NCBI RefSeq assembly: GCF_003086295.3
Contig: NC_092052.1
Location: 75,385,559-75,449,558, forward strand
From: Arachis hypogaea
Lineage: Eukaryota; Streptophyta; Magnoliopsida; Fabales; Fabaceae
Direction of reading: 5' to 3'
Length of the DNA stretch: 64,000 nucleotides
Of this stretch, positions 1-11,670 are shown piece by piece; position 1 is the first letter of the stretch; each line of letters begins with the position of its first letter. The notes under the pieces were generated by a model that was not told where the DNA came from, did no database searches, and saw only the letters and a list, made by a program, of their open reading frames with translations. Position numbers and translations under genes: made by a program.

Positions 1-189
1 TATTGGGATGATGGGGGAATATATGGGGAAGGGGAAGGTTTGTGAAAGACAGGATGGTAAAGGGGCTGTGGTTGCAGATCGCAGGGGATCACGAGAAAGA
101 GAGGGAATCAAGGAGTGTTGGTAATTGATCTGATGGATTTTGGTGGGATTTGAGCATGATTTGGCGTGGGATTCTTGTGCTTGTATGCC

Positions 190-690
190 AAAATAGCGTG
201 ATTCACGCTAAACTTGAAAGATAGGCACGTTCAGCGCTGCATCTCCCGAAAGCTTTTCCACTAGCCCAAGTTCAGCGTGGGCCTTGCGCCTTTTTTCTTT
301 TTTTTTTTATATATTCTTTTTTTTTTGTGATATTCCCACGCTGAACTTGGAGAAGGCCAAGTTCAACGTGGGAATGGCAGTGGCAACTCTCACTTGTACG
401 CATGCATCCACGCTGAACTTGGGAAATTCCAAGTTCAGCGTGGAGTCTGGCCCTGATTCACGTTAGTTGCGTCGTTCTCCATGCTGAACTTGGAATTTTC
501 CAAGTTTAGCGTGGACTTGGCAGTAAGAAATCCCTCTCTGCATGCTTCTAACCACGCTGTAACTTGGAAAATCCCAAGTTCAGCGTGGAACTGGCAGAGA
601 CACCTTTCCAAATTTCACGCACGTGCCACGCTGAACTTGGAAAATCCCAAGTTCAGCGTGGAATTGGCAGACTCAACCTTCTCCAGAGTG
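190..690. repeat. Array of CCACGCTGAACTTGG / CCAAGTTCAGCGTGG palindromes
   Basis: At least five inverted pairs occur at about 335-371, 408-444, 479-516, 552-590 and 627-662, with degenerate copies at 199-240 and 252-285. Each is a 15-base arm CCACGCTGAACTTGG, a short spacer (gaa, aaa, attt) and the complementary arm, so each can fold into a near-perfect hairpin. The array lies in the 3' noncoding region of element Z, and the same motif recurs inside Z's 5' LTR near 9900-10080. Short ORFs across it are by-products of the repeat. Bases 1-189 show nothing recognisable. Confidence 0.9.
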
Positions 691-841
691 TTCCAAAATT
701 TTTTCTAAGTGTCCGGTTCCTATTTTAAAAATTCTGCATGATCAAAACACAAGTAAAACAAAGAAAAATGGTAAAAACTCAATAAAAATCAAACAAATAA
801 TATAATCAATTCAATGGAAAAATAACCAAGGATATGAAATC

Positions 842-877
842 ATCGGGTTACCTCCCGACAAGTGCTTCTTTAACGTC
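842..877 (-). other. Conserved post-pol stem-loop motif (element Z)
   Basis: On the minus strand this reads AAGAAGCACTTGTCGGGAGG then TAACCCGAT. It lies just after the integrase stop and is one of six copies in the window. The stem here is TCGGG/CCCGA, where other copies have TTGGG/CCCAA, so the base change is compensated. Function unknown. Confidence 0.7.
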
Positions 878-899
878 ACTAGCTTGATGGTCAGTTCTG

Positions 900-1793
900 C
901 TAATTCAGCAGATGAGCGGACCTTTGGCGATCAATCATGCCTCCAAGATAGTGCTTTAACCTCTGGCCATTCACTGTAAATTTCCTGTCAAAATTCTCTT
1001 CCTGTATTTCCACATGACCATATGGTGAAGCTCTGATAACCACAAATGGTCCTGACCACCGAGATTTTAGCTTCCCAGGAAAGAGTTTGAGCCTTGAATT
1101 ATACAGAAGCACTCTCTGTTCTGGCTCAAAAACTCTGATGGCAATCCTCTTGTCATGAAATAACTTGGTTTTCTCCTTATAGAGCTTGGCATTATCATAG
1201 GCTGAATATCTGAATTCATCAAGCTCATTCAACTGAAGCATTCTCTTAATTCCTGGAGATTCTGAATCAAGATTCAGATACCTGATTGCCTAGTAAGCTT
1301 TATGCTCCAGCTGAACTGGTAAGTGACAGGCTTTGCCATAGACCAACTGATAAGGGGACATGCCAATAGGAGTCTTATAAGCTGTCCGGTATGCCCAGAG
1401 AGCATCATCAAGCTTCCTAGACCAGTCCTTTCTTGAAACATTGGCGGTCTTTTCTAGAATCCGCTTGAGTTCCCTGTTGGAAACTTCAACCTGTCCACTA
1501 GTCTGAGGGTGATAGGGGGTTGCCACTATATGACAAATTCCATATCTCTACAGAAGTGAGTCCAGCTATTTATTACAGAAGTGACTTCCACCATCACTAA
1601 TGAGTGTCCTTGGGACACCAAACCAGCTAAAAATATATCTCTGAAGAAAGCTCATCACCACCTTGGCATCATTGGTGGGTAGAACCACGGCTTCCACCCA
1701 CTTGGACACATAATCAACTGCCACTAGAATATAGTTGTTTGAATGTGAGGGTTGAAAAGGTCCCATGAAATCAATACCCCATACATCAAACAA
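900..1793 (-). pseudogene. Integrase of element Z (core and C-terminal parts), broken
   Basis: The integrase catalyses insertion of retrotransposon cDNA. The core (1793-1290) shows [10 protein letters not shown] with the first catalytic Asp, the DYVSKWVEA segment, LISDGGSHF with the second Asp, and [14 protein letters not shown] with the catalytic Glu intact. The C-terminal part (1241-900) has the FEPEQRVLLYNSRLKLFPGK and SRWSGPF segments typical of Athila-type integrases. Stops interrupt it: a TAG replaces a conserved Trp codon in the HKAYW region (about 1287-1289), and there are stops between 1527 and 1565. It is the 3' end of a larger gag-pol frame and clearly dead. Confidence 0.88.
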
Positions 1794-2440
1794 CTCAACC
1801 TCAAGAATCCCCTACTGTGGCATCTCATGGTTGGCAGGGAGGTTCGTGACTTTTTCACTTCTGTCACAGTGCTTCACAAATTCTCTTGAGTCCTTGAAGA
1901 GAGTCGGCCAGTAAAACTCGCTCTGAAGGACCTTTATAGGTGTCCTTTCACCACCAAAGTGTCCTCCATAATCAGAACCATGACAGTGCCAAAGAATCTG
2001 CTATTTTTCCTCATCCGGGACACATATCTGGATTATACCATCTGAACACCTTTTAAAAAGGTACGGTTCCTCCCAAATGTAGTACTTTGCATCAGTCAAT
2101 AGCTTCTTTACTTGTTGCCTACTGTACTCCTTTGGAATAAAATTCATGGCCTTGTAATTTGCAATGTCTTCAAAACATGGAGCCTGCTGAATGAGGAATA
2201 ATTGCTAATCCGGAAATGTCTCAGTCATAGCTGTGGGTGGTTGCACTCCTTGTTCAGGCTCTATTATGGAAAGATGGTCAGCTACTTGATTTTTTGACCC
2301 TTTCCTGTCCTTTATCTCAATGTCAAACTCCTGGAGGAGCAACACCTATCTGATTAATGTTGGTTTAGAGTCCTGTTTGGTTAGAAGGTAATTCAAAGCA
2401 GCATGATCAGTATAAACAATAACCTTAGAACTAATTACAT
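1794..2440 (-). pseudogene. RNase H C-terminus and integrase zinc-binding region of element Z
   Basis: Translation on the minus strand with several stops gives [23 protein letters not shown] and VADHLS, the end of a Ty3/gypsy RNase H. A HWHCHGS...HFGGERT segment follows, as in the integrase zinc-binding module, then [19 protein letters not shown] leading into the core. Homology to the pol of element A ends abruptly near 2440, where the CACTA subterminal repeats begin. The upstream RNase H, RT and protease are absent. Confidence 0.8.
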
Positions 2441-2622
2441 ATCGCCACGCTTCTAAAGCGTACCAGAAAGTTCACATATCGGTACGCTTTTGAAGCGTGC
2501 CCATAGGGTAGAATATGGGTCACTTTTAAAGCGTGCCAATTTCCAGGTTATGGCCACATTTCTTAAGCGTGCATGTTGAAGCCAATAGTAAGATATAGCC
2601 ACGCTTAAAAAGCGTGGCCATA
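2441..2622. repeat. Left subterminal repeats of the CACTA element
   Basis: Five or more diverged copies of the inverted motif GCCACGCTT...AAGCGTGGC, for example near 2444-2464, 2481-2501, 2520-2535 and 2597-2617. They mirror the right-end array in sequence, which is the argument that 2441-7208 is one element. Confidence 0.8.
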
Positions 2623-5369
2623 AATTCGGTCAGAAATTTTTTTTTCATTTATTTTATGCAAAATTCATATATAATTTTAAAATCAAAGACCAATTTTACA
2701 TTTTCCATATCAACCAATCAAACATATATATAAACTTCCCCATAAAAAAAAGGCCTTATATATAAGCTTGTCACCACAAAAGTAGACTTTGATCACAAAG
2801 TACCAAAAATCAAAGTCATAAAAAGAAAATAAAAATTACAATTCAAAGTGTCACATATCTATTTCCTTATCCTTGGTTACAAAATATCAAATTTCATAAG
2901 TAGTGTGTTCATCCATTATGAGCTCCATTATTTTTAGCACTGCCCTGCAGAATTTTAAATAATCTGAAGTTAGTGCATGTTATAAAGGCTACTTTAATTA
3001 AGGCCAACAAATCCAATTCCAAATCCAAATTGATTAAATATGAAAATGGCAAGGCCACTTTAATTAGGCCCTGCAATAATGCATATTCAGCCATCACATA
3101 CCTATCCTAATTCAACACAAATCAAAAACAAAAGAAATAGTCCCTATACAAGGTCACAACCATATGCTCCCCTTGGTACTTTTTTATCTAGCACTATCAC
3201 ATACCTATCCTAATTCAACATATACTTTATTTTTGTAGAAACTAAGAAAAATAAAAGGTCAGCTCCTGCAATAATTGAATTAAACACATATACTTATTTC
3301 TTTCTATTTATCTATGAAAATTGAAAGAAAAACTCATGACAAAGCAGCAAATTAAGCAATCACCAGTACATATTAAGCCTAAAAGTAGAATGAGGCAGGA
3401 AACTTGCCAAGGCCAATAAATAGATGAGAAGATAAAGCATAGAAAAAATTATAGTTAAGCAATCAGCAGTATATATTCAGTCAACAGTACACTACAAGAA
3501 CAAATTATAGTAAAACAAATTCCACTTGTGATTTTATTTTAGAGGTTCTATTACAGAACAAATAAGTAATAACAACATAACATTCATTAGCTTAGTTGCC
3601 TCTATAGAAGCTGTGGGAGTTTTTAAAATTAAACTAAAATAAAGATAGTCACCTAGCACCCAGAAACTAAATTTGTGCCCTAACAGCAACAGCAATACCG
3701 CAGCAGAAGCAAACCAAGAGAGGTGGCAGCGGCAACAGCAGCAAAAAGACAAATATTAAAAGCCTAGAATAAAAAAATAGACTTAAATAAATACTAATAA
3801 GATTTAGTTCAGGAATAAAACTTATAGCAAGCAAACAAACCCAAGATTCAGTTCAAGCAAACAAATGATATTTATTATGCAAGCACGATAAAGAAAAGAA
3901 AAAAAACTTCTAAGAAAAAGAATAATACTTAAAAAGATACTCTCTTTCTCACCTTCAATTCTAAAAAAGTGCAAGCTATATAATGAATGCCAAATTTTCA
4001 AAATTAAAATTTGCACTTCCTTCAATTTTAAAATTATTGGAATCCATGGAATAATTAAACTTTATTGTTGTGATATAAGGAGATTCCCAAAATAAACAAT
4101 TTAGGTTTCTTATAGAATTTTGTAAATTATTTTCGCCTTTAAATTTCATCAAGAAATTTAGTTAATTAAAAAGTTAATTTAAAATGGAAAATGCTAACAA
4201 TAAAATCTTGTTCCTGTTAAGTGAATTCAACTAAAGTGTGAGACATGAGCTCTTAACGAATGCTAACCGATGATGGATTCTAGAATCTGGCAAATAAACA
4301 TACAATAAGCACATTTCTTTTGTTATCATTTATGCAAGAAAAGAAGTTGCCTAGTCTAACTTAATCTAATACCGTATACGAGGTAAGACAGCTGATTACC
4401 ATGTCTTGCATTTTACCATAGAATGAATGCTTGTAGCAACCACACCATCCTCAAAGCTGTGACTTGGTCCAACTACAAATGTTAACACCAGTATACGAAC
4501 CAATAATTTTATACCTGTACAAATTGGCAGTGAACATCAATAAACTAATATGGATCCATTCTAGTTTGCTTGCTTCCCTAAACCAAAAATTTACAGAAAT
4601 GAACCAAATGCATGATGTATCACAACATCAATAAACCAAATTAGCCACAGAGCTTTTTACAATCCTCAATCTGATTTGTAAATGTATTTTCCCGAAAACA
4701 ACGATTTGATATATTTGGTCTATTGAAGACTAAATTGAGACATGCTTAATCTTTCAAGGACTGGTTTAAGTTTTTAACTATTAACCTTAAATTAACATAC
4801 CTTTTTCTTAAAAAAAATTGCTGTCAGCTCTTGCCTAACACCAAAGCAGGGAAAGTACCATAGGAAAATACTTTTAAGTTTTAACTAGTCAACGGCACTT
4901 ATAGGTTAAAAGGAAATGCAAATCAAAGATTGTGTAAGGTACAACTTATTGTTATTTCATCACACAAATTCACACACATAAATGATGCACTTCATAAACT
5001 ACACATACAGAAACATAAGTAGCATACACACAGAGAGGGTTGGGGTTTTTTTCTTTTGCAAGTTTGTGACAATCATGAAATATAATGAACCTTACTGAAT
5101 ATAAGATAATAAAAAAAGAAAAGAAAAAACATAAGATAGTAAAAATAGTAATCATATGATTGAGGCAGCTTAATAATATGAAATTTCTATCCAGTCCAAA
5201 ATGCCCTTGGTTTTTTTCCCTACAATCCTTTTTTTCCTTTTGCCTTGATTTGCTTACCCAATTTTTTCTATAGAAGCTTTTCAGTTCCATTGACAGTTAG
5301 ATGACAGAAATGTGATCATTTGTACTGCCCTGGTTCCTGCTTTTGCTTTTCAATGAGATCCCTTGTTGT
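2623..5369. other. AT-rich interior of the CACTA element, no gene recognised
   Basis: This 2.7 kb stretch has only short ORFs without recognisable motifs or convincing codon use. It may be intronic or flanking DNA captured with the diaminopimelate decarboxylase fragment, but I see no exon I can name. A stray CACTACAAGAA occurs at about 3489-3499 without the neighbouring subterminal repeats. Confidence 0.5.
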
Positions 5370-5506
<137 letters not shown>

Positions 5507-5985
5507 CTATAAAAATAAAATAAAATATGCAACGATGTTTTTAACAATTATATCTAAGCAGAGATTAAGAACCATACATGCAAGTGTAGAAGTGTAACTA
5601 TATCTAGGAAAGCACAATCACATAACAAAGGGAGACAAAACTGGGTAGAGAAAAATACACCCAAAAGTCACAAAGCAGAAGAGGAAGGAACAAGGTTTCA
5701 AGATGTTACATATCACGAGCTTATATTATTTGCTCTTTTCTATCACCTTTCAGATCCAGAGAACCAGGACCTTCCCCCTTGTACCTTTCAGAACATAACA
5801 TGTATCAAGTACAAATTTGAAAATTTTACTCCAAAAACAAGCTGATAGAATCACGAATTGAAAAAGCACATGAATTTCACCAATTGAAACCACAAACACA
5901 AATTACTAAAAAGAAGCATTCATCAGAGATACACGCATTCAAATAATAATAGCAAGAAGTGAGATTAGGATAAAGAAAAGAATAC
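5507..5985. other. Noncoding spacer between the two captured gene fragments
   Basis: AT-rich sequence with no frame I recognise. The right part (to 5985) directly follows a GT splice donor of the kinase fragment on the minus strand, so it is probably captured intron of that gene. The left part precedes the decarboxylase exon and is probably intron of that gene. Confidence 0.45.
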
Positions 5986-6170
5986 CTAACAATATTCCTG
6001 TGCTGCATTTCCTTGAGGAGAGAAATCTCGCGAAATACAGTGCTAGGAACGCCTTCATCCTCCTGGTCAAGGCAAATCTTCTTGAGAGCGATGGTCTCAT
6101 TGGTAACGTGGTCGCAAGCCTTGTAAACGATGCGGTAGGTTCCTTCCCTAATCTTCTCAACCTTCTCGTA
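5986..6170 (-). pseudogene. Captured exon of a CDKA (cdc2-type) cyclin-dependent kinase
   Basis: The minus-strand exon begins YEKVEKI, includes ETIALKKI with the ATP-anchoring Lys, [24 protein letters not shown], and ends at an AG/GTATTC splice donor. A CAG acceptor after a pyrimidine-rich tract precedes it at 6171-6173. The order and spacing are those of the kinase N-lobe of plant CDKA, which drives G1/S and G2/M. Key residues are decayed: the glycine-rich loop reads REGTYR instead of GEGTYG, and the PSTAIRE cyclin-binding helix reads PSTVFRE. Intact splice borders show capture from genomic DNA. It lies inside the CACTA element, so it is transduplicated and not a host locus. Confidence 0.88.
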
Positions 6171-6392
6171 CTGCAATGAATGAAGCAAGCAAAAAGTGAT
6201 GAATCGGAATATGAGGAAAAAGAGAGAATCGGTGAATGAAGTGAGGATTAAAACTAAAATGCGTAGAATCAGAAATCGTGAATGAAAATGGAAGAAATTA
6301 GGGTTTACATTTCATCTTGCATGCAGTGGGGGAAGCGCAGGCGGAGCAGCGACTCTTCTGGAGGTGAAAGCTGCGGTGGCCGCACCTCACAC

Positions 6393-6595
6393 AGAGAGAG
6401 GTGAGTAGCACCACGACCATGGCTGGGTTCGAGAAGATGAGGCTGAGTAGAACCGCGACAGAGAGAGAGGCGAGGAGCACCACGACCCGGGCTGGGTTCG
6501 AGAAGATGAGGCTGAGCAGAACCGCGACAGAGAGAGGCGAGGAGCACCACGACCAGGGCTGGGCGAGCAGCACCACGACCAGGGCTGGGTTCTAT
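6393..6595. repeat. GC-rich minisatellite, about 70-bp unit, roughly three copies
   Basis: The unit contains GAGGAGCACCACGACC, GGGCTGGGTTCGAGAAGATG and AACCGCGACAGAGAGA. Two full copies and a shortened third follow one another (about 6397-6465, 6466-6535, 6536-6595). It is much richer in GC than the rest of the CACTA interior. Overlapping ORFs on both strands come from the repeat. It may derive from the 5' flank of the captured kinase gene; this is a guess. Confidence 0.75.
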
Positions 6596-6811
6596 CGCGA
6601 AGATGAAGCTAACGGCGCCTTAGCTTTTAGGGATCGAGAGGGCTCGAGCGAGAAGAAGATGAACGCTGAATTTTTAGGGTTTCATTGTTTTAGTTAGTGT
6701 GTAAGTTATAAGTGTGTGTTGTTGGGTAAAATTTGATAACTTAAAAAAAAAGGGTTAAGTGTGGGAAAAATAGGTGGGAAACTAAATTTTAGGGGAGGAA
6801 ACTCTATCGGT

Positions 6812-7180
6812 ACGTTTTTTTATGGTGCCAAAATACACAAGGTATAGCCACGCTTTTTAAGTGTCCCGGTTTCTTTTTACGGCCACGCTTTTCAAGCGTA
6901 ACAAAAAAAGCGTGGCCAAATATCAAATCAGTAGCCACTCTCGTAAAAGCGTGCCGATTTCTCTCTATGGGTACGCTTTTCAAGCGTGGCAGTAAGAAAG
7001 CGTGGCCAAATTTCAAATAAGTGGCCATCCTTGAAAAAGCGTGCCAATTTTTCTCTATGGCCACGCTTTTCAAGCGTGGCAAAAAAAGCGTGGCCAAATC
7101 ACAAATCAATGGCCACCCTCGTAAAAGCGTGCCCATAGACCACTTTTCGGCACGCTTTAAAAGCGTCGCAAGAAAAAAGG
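6812..7180. repeat. Right subterminal repeats of the CACTA element
   Basis: About eight diverged inverted copies of GCCACGCTTTTCAAGCGTGGC (for example near 6846-6905, 6950-7000, 7039-7096 and 7120-7170), ending just inside the terminal inverted repeat at 7191. Such arrays bind transposase in En/Spm; here that role is inferred. Confidence 0.82.
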
Positions 7181-7190
7181 GTGCCGACAG

Positions 7191-7208
7191 GCCTTTTTTC
7201 TTGTAGTG
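7191..7208 (-). repeat. CACTA terminal inverted repeat (right end)
   Basis: Reads CACTACAAGAAAAAAGGC on the minus strand. Retrotransposon gag sequence starts immediately outside it. The partner repeat on the left is missing. Confidence 0.85.
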
Positions 7209-7248
7209 TCATCTCCCAATTAGAATCTTCTTAGGATTTAGAATTTGC

Positions 7249-8517
7249 CTACTGAGGTGGTTGTTGTTGATGAGACTGAAATTGGCGGTTATTGTGATTG
7301 TTTTGTTGTAAACTGCCCTGAGAATTATTGTTGAAATTCTGAGATCTCTGAGGTTGGTCTCTCCACCCAAAATTTGAGTGATTTCTCCATCCTTGATTAT
7401 ACGTCTTAGAGTACGGATCATTGTTGGAATTTCTAGAAACACTTCCCATGTAATTGACCTGTTCAGAAGAGGGTTGAGCATAATCATAATTATCATTTTG
7501 CACAAAATTACCTGTCATGTCATAAGGGACCTCTTGAGGTGCAGTCTGAGTATTGACAGCTAAAACTTGCATTCCACTCATCTGTTGAGTAAGTAGACTT
7601 ATTTGTTGACACATAAGCTTGTTCTGAGCAAGAAGAGCATTAACATCTTCCACTTCCAACACACCTCTCTTCTGAGAGGTCTCAGAGTGCAAAGGATTCC
7701 TGTTGGAGGAATATAAGTATTGGTTGTTAGCAACCAACTCAATAAGCTCAATAGTCTCCTCTGGTGTCTTCTTCATGTACAAAGAACCACCTGTAGAATT
7801 ATCCAAGCGCATCTTGGACATTTCACATAAGCCCTCATAAAAGATATCCAGCTGAGTCCATCTAGAGAACATGTCTGGAGGGCATTGCTTAGTCAGGAGC
7901 TTGAATCTTTCCCAAGCTTCATAAAGGGTCTCACTCTCTTTCTGTCTGAAAGTCTGAACCTCCACCCTTAGCTTAGTAAGCTTTTGAGGTGGAAAAAATT
8001 TTGTCAGAAATCCAGTAACAACCTTGTCCCAAGTATCCAGACTCTCCTTGGGTTGAGAATATAACCACAGTTTTGCTCCATCCCTCACAGCAAATGGGAA
8101 GAGCATGAGTTTGTACACCTCAAGATTCACTCTATTGGTCTTCACAGTATCATAAATCTGCAGAAAATCAGAGATAAATTAATTTGGGCCTTCATGAGGA
8201 AGTCCATGATACTGACAATTTTATTGTACAAGAGTGACAAGCTGAGGCTTCAGTTCAAAATTGTTTGCAGCTATAGGAGGCACCACAATACTTTTTCCAT
8301 AAAGATCTGCATTGGGAGCAGTGTAAGAGCCAAGCACTCTTCTAGGTTCCTCATTCCCAATTGGATTTGCCACATTGGCATTAGCAGCATGATTATTATG
8401 ATCCATGTTGGACTCTGCAACCTTATAAAGACTTGCTTGTTGTAAACGTCGCCTAAAAGTCCTTTCAGGTTCAGGATCAAAGTCTAGCAAAGGTTCCTTG
8501 TCCCTGTTCCTGCTCAT
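7249..8517 (-). pseudogene. gag of element Z, broken
   Basis: Gag forms the virus-like particle that packages element RNA. The start MSRNRDKEPLLDFDPEPERT at 8517 is shared with element F. Next come FELKPQLVTLVQ, then the retrotransposon gag domain with LMLFPFAVRDGAKLWL, TWDKVVTGFLTKFFPPQKL and YEAWERFKLLTKQCPPDM, and a Gln/Asn-rich tail. Two CAA-to-TAA stops break the N-terminal half (8221-8223 and about 8180). The frame ends at 7249, about 40 bp from the CACTA terminus, so the protease part is lost. I chose 8517 because it matches F's start and follows the leader. Confidence 0.88.
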
Positions 8518-8879
8518 AAACAGACAGAAGACAAGAAAAGATGGGATTCTCTACGTCAGAGTGCAGAGAACTTCCAGTGAGGTAACCTGTGTAAAATAAT
8601 AAAATAGAAATACTAAATAAATAAAACAGAAAAAATTCGAAAATGATAACTGAAATTAGACAAAAAAATTTCGAAAATTAACAGGGAAAATAAACAAGAA
8701 AATTAAAATGAAATTAACTAGGTGACATCAAACTTAATTTCAAAAATTAAGGAAAAATATTAGTGCTAAATATTTATTTAAATTTTTTTTGTAAATACTA
8801 AAGCAAAGTTTAAATAAAATTAAAACTAAAGTGCCTAATCTAAGTAATCAAACAACTAGTAGTTGTCAATCACAATCAA
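8518..8879 (-). other. Untranslated leader of element Z
   Basis: AT-rich noncoding sequence between the primer site and gag; no ORF or clear secondary structure beyond low complexity. Confidence 0.7.
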
Positions 8880-8897
8880 TCCCCGGCAACGGCGCCA
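8880..8897 (-). other. Primer binding site, tRNA-Asp type (element Z)
   Basis: TGGCGCCGTTGCCGGGGA on the minus strand, complementary to the 3' end of plant tRNA-Asp. It starts six bases after the LTR end, the usual offset in this window. Confidence 0.92.
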
Positions 8898-8903
8898 AAA
8901 ACT

Positions 8904-10342
8904 TGGTGTGGATTTTATAGTCCATAAACTAACCGGCAAGTGCACCGGGTCATACCAAGTAATACCTCAGGTGAGTGAGGGTCGATCCCACGAGGATTGA
9001 TGGACTAAGCAATAACGGTTGATTAATTTACTTAGTTAGACAAACAGAAAAGAGTGTTTTAGTATTCAAAAGCATTAAACAATAATTCAAAAATTAAAAC
9101 AGTAAGCAGTAAATTAATGAGAATAATATATGGAGAAACAGTTAAGGCTTCAGAGATATCTATTTTTTGGATTGACTTTTCTTACTAACTATTTTAATCA
9201 TGCAAGATTCAATTCATGGCAAACTATATATGACTGAGCCCTAATTCCTTAGACCTTCTTAGTCTACTCTAACTTTCATCAACCGCCAATTCCTTGGTCA
9301 CTTAGTTCCAATTAGAGGATGAAGTTCAATTCTAGTTTATGTGCCACAGAAACTCTAATTACCCAAATATAAAAGGATTATATGTCACGTATCCCGTTAA
9401 GTGCAGATAATTAGAAGTTTAGGAAAAATTATTTTCAAGCTGTTGTTCAAGTAAAGAGCTTTTCCAAATAATACAAGAACTCAATTAGAACAAGGGTCAT
9501 ACTTCCGTTCCACCCAAATTCATGAGATAAAGAACGAAAACAATTCTTGAAATAGAAATCAATACATGAATTAAAATAGAAAAATAATAGTATCAATCCA
9601 TACAATAGATAGAGCTCCTAACCTTAATAATGGAGGTTTAGTTGCTCATGGTTCAGAGAGTAAAACTAGGATTCAGGTAAACTATGAATTGCGGAATGAG
9701 GTAAGAGAAGAGAAGAAGCTCGAAGGGCTGATTCTTTTCTTTTTTATATCTAATCCTAATTAATGTAAAATATATTTCCTAAAAACTAAATAATATCTTT
9801 TTCTAATTAAAAAAATAATAAAAGTTTAATCAAAAATAAATTAAATTCTGTGTGTAGCCTTTGTTGGAATGAATGGGGACCACTGGAGATGTTGAGGTCC
9901 ACGCTGAACTTGGCTTTTCCCAAGTTCAGCGTGGATGATACAGTGGAGTCTTGTGCGCATAGGTTTGAGTCCATGCTGAACTTGGGTTTTTCCAAGTTCA
10001 GTGTGGGATGTAACGCATGGTTTCCCCCGGAAGCTTTCAAGTTCACACTGAACTTGGCCCCGGCCAAGTTCAACGCGGAGTGGGCAGGGTTTTCTGGAGA
10101 AGAAGTTTGTACAATTATACATCGTTGAGTGCAAGGAGGTCAGGATTGACAGCATCATTCGCTTTCTCCCTTTTTTGCTATAAAACTCCGTCAAATCCAT
10201 TCGAATGCTACCTGAAATAAACGGAAATGCAAAAAACTCAAAGTAGCATCCATAGTGGCTAAAAAATGTTTAAATCTTGATTAAACTCAACAATTTGAAT
10301 GCAAATTTACTAGAAGAAGATAGAGAAGATGCTCACGCATCA
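8904..10342 (-). repeat. 5' LTR of element Z
   Basis: On the minus strand it starts TGATGCGTGAGC and ends CCACACCA, giving the TG...CA ends of an LTR, next to a tRNA-Asp primer site. Length is about 1.44 kb. It contains the CCACGCTGAACTTGG palindrome set at 9898-10080. The right flank is TCTAA; the matching duplication would lie outside the window. Confidence 0.85.
9898..10080. repeat. CCACGCTGAACTTGG palindromes inside the Z LTR
   Basis: Three inverted pairs at about 9899-9934, 9972-10007 and 10044-10078. They match the array at 190-690, so one element carries the same motif in both LTR and 3' internal region. Confidence 0.85.
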
Positions 10343-10789
10343 TCTAACAGTCTTCGCTATCCCACAGCCTTCACCAACCTATCCTCCATGCGATCCCATC
10401 GCCACTGCCTTCCGAACCTCCTCAATCCTAGCAGAAAGCACAAGTAATTTCAATGCAAGTAAAACACAGGTAGAAGCATATAAGGCAAGTAGTTCAAGTA
10501 AGCAAATAGGCATGTTATTCAAGTAGGCATACAATTACAAGTCGGCAAAGCAAACAAACAGATAGAAAATACACATGATGAACGCCTGTCCTACTGGCTG
10601 TGATATCACATTGTCGGTTCAATTGCCAACCCGACACATCTCCATGGAGATGTCACCCATCGGAATCATCATTAGGAACCCTGAGATATGGTGTTCGGAT
10701 CACCATCCAAAGGGATGCGAGCGGGACACTCTTGCCAAAGACCTCACATCTCAATGTAAGCGGGATTACCCACTGTCTTTATGCCGCCA

Positions 10790-10920
10790 CTGCTACCTCG
10801 GCAGTCAGGATTAACCATCGTCCCTGCCAGGCGCATAGCGTACCATAATCTCAGTAGCCGCTACCTCGACAGGCAGGATTAACCACCGTCCCTGCCAGGT
10901 GTATAGTGTCTCATAATCTC
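10790..10920. repeat. Tandem duplication of about 66 bp
   Basis: Two diverged copies share CTACCTCG, CAGGATTAACCA, CGTCCCTGCCAGG and CATAATCTCAGTA, one from about 10790 and one from about 10857. Confidence 0.75.
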
Positions 10921-11344
10921 AGTATAAAACAGTACTTCAGTGGTTTTCAAAAAACATTTTCAATACATCAATGATTCATCAATGCACACTCGAGTCCTCA
11001 ACTCATCTCAACCAGTGGCAAATCAACATTTCCATTCCGAGTCCTCTACTCATCTCAACTACTGTCAATTCACATTTCTATTCCAAACTCAGTAGTTCAT
11101 CAGTTCTCATTTCATATTCCAATCTACTTTCACATACCATCAAACCCGTCCTCAGTACACCAGAAACCTAAGCCTCCGTTTTCTAATTTTTTAAAATAAT
11201 ATCAACTAAATCTCGTAAGTTCTTTCCCATGTCTTAATGCCCAAAATTAAGCCCAAGAGTCTTAAAATCGTGTCATGGAAGCTTACAATCTTGTTGGGAA
11301 GGTGAAATAGTTGATAACAAAGTTTAAATTTGAGAAACAGGACA

Positions 11345-11670
11345 TGTGCGTACGCACAAGTGTGTGCGTGCGCACGCCCAGGAGAAGTTTTAAATGGTGT
11401 GCGTACACATAGAGGTGTGCGTATGCACAGGTACAAACTTTAATAATGTTGTCGCTTGCACAAGCTATGCTAGCGCCCTCAACAGACTGCCCTTCCCAAC
11501 GTATGCGTGTGCACAAGTTGTAAATCCTCATTGGCTATGTGCGCGCACAAGCTGTGCTAGTGCTCAAAACAGGAAGCCTTCCCCTGCGTGTGTGTACGCA
11601 CAGGTCTGTACGTGCGCACAGGTCTAAAATTTTGCAGGGGTGTGCATGCACACAAGGCTGTACGTGCGCA
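11345..11670. repeat. Array of GTGCGTACGCAC-type palindromes
   Basis: About eight short self-complementary motifs such as TGTGCGTACGCACA, GTGCGTGCGCAC, TGTGCGTATGCACA and GTACGTGCGCAC, 20-60 bases apart. A related motif occurs in solo LTR C (41060-41150). Confidence 0.8.

Noticed and set aside
284..708. Short ORFs encoding LNLE.KFSV repeats
   Set aside because: Translation of the palindrome array in element Z's noncoding 3' region, with no start context or conservation outside the repeats.
3489..3499. CACTACAAGAA, resembling a CACTA terminal repeat
   Set aside because: Only 11 bases match and no subterminal repeats follow; the left subterminal array lies 1 kb further left, so I treat it as chance or a remnant.
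6401..6697. 98-codon ORF on the plus strand and two overlapping ORFs on the minus strand
   Set aside because: All come from the GC-rich minisatellite; the same phrase repeats in several frames and has no family match I recognise.
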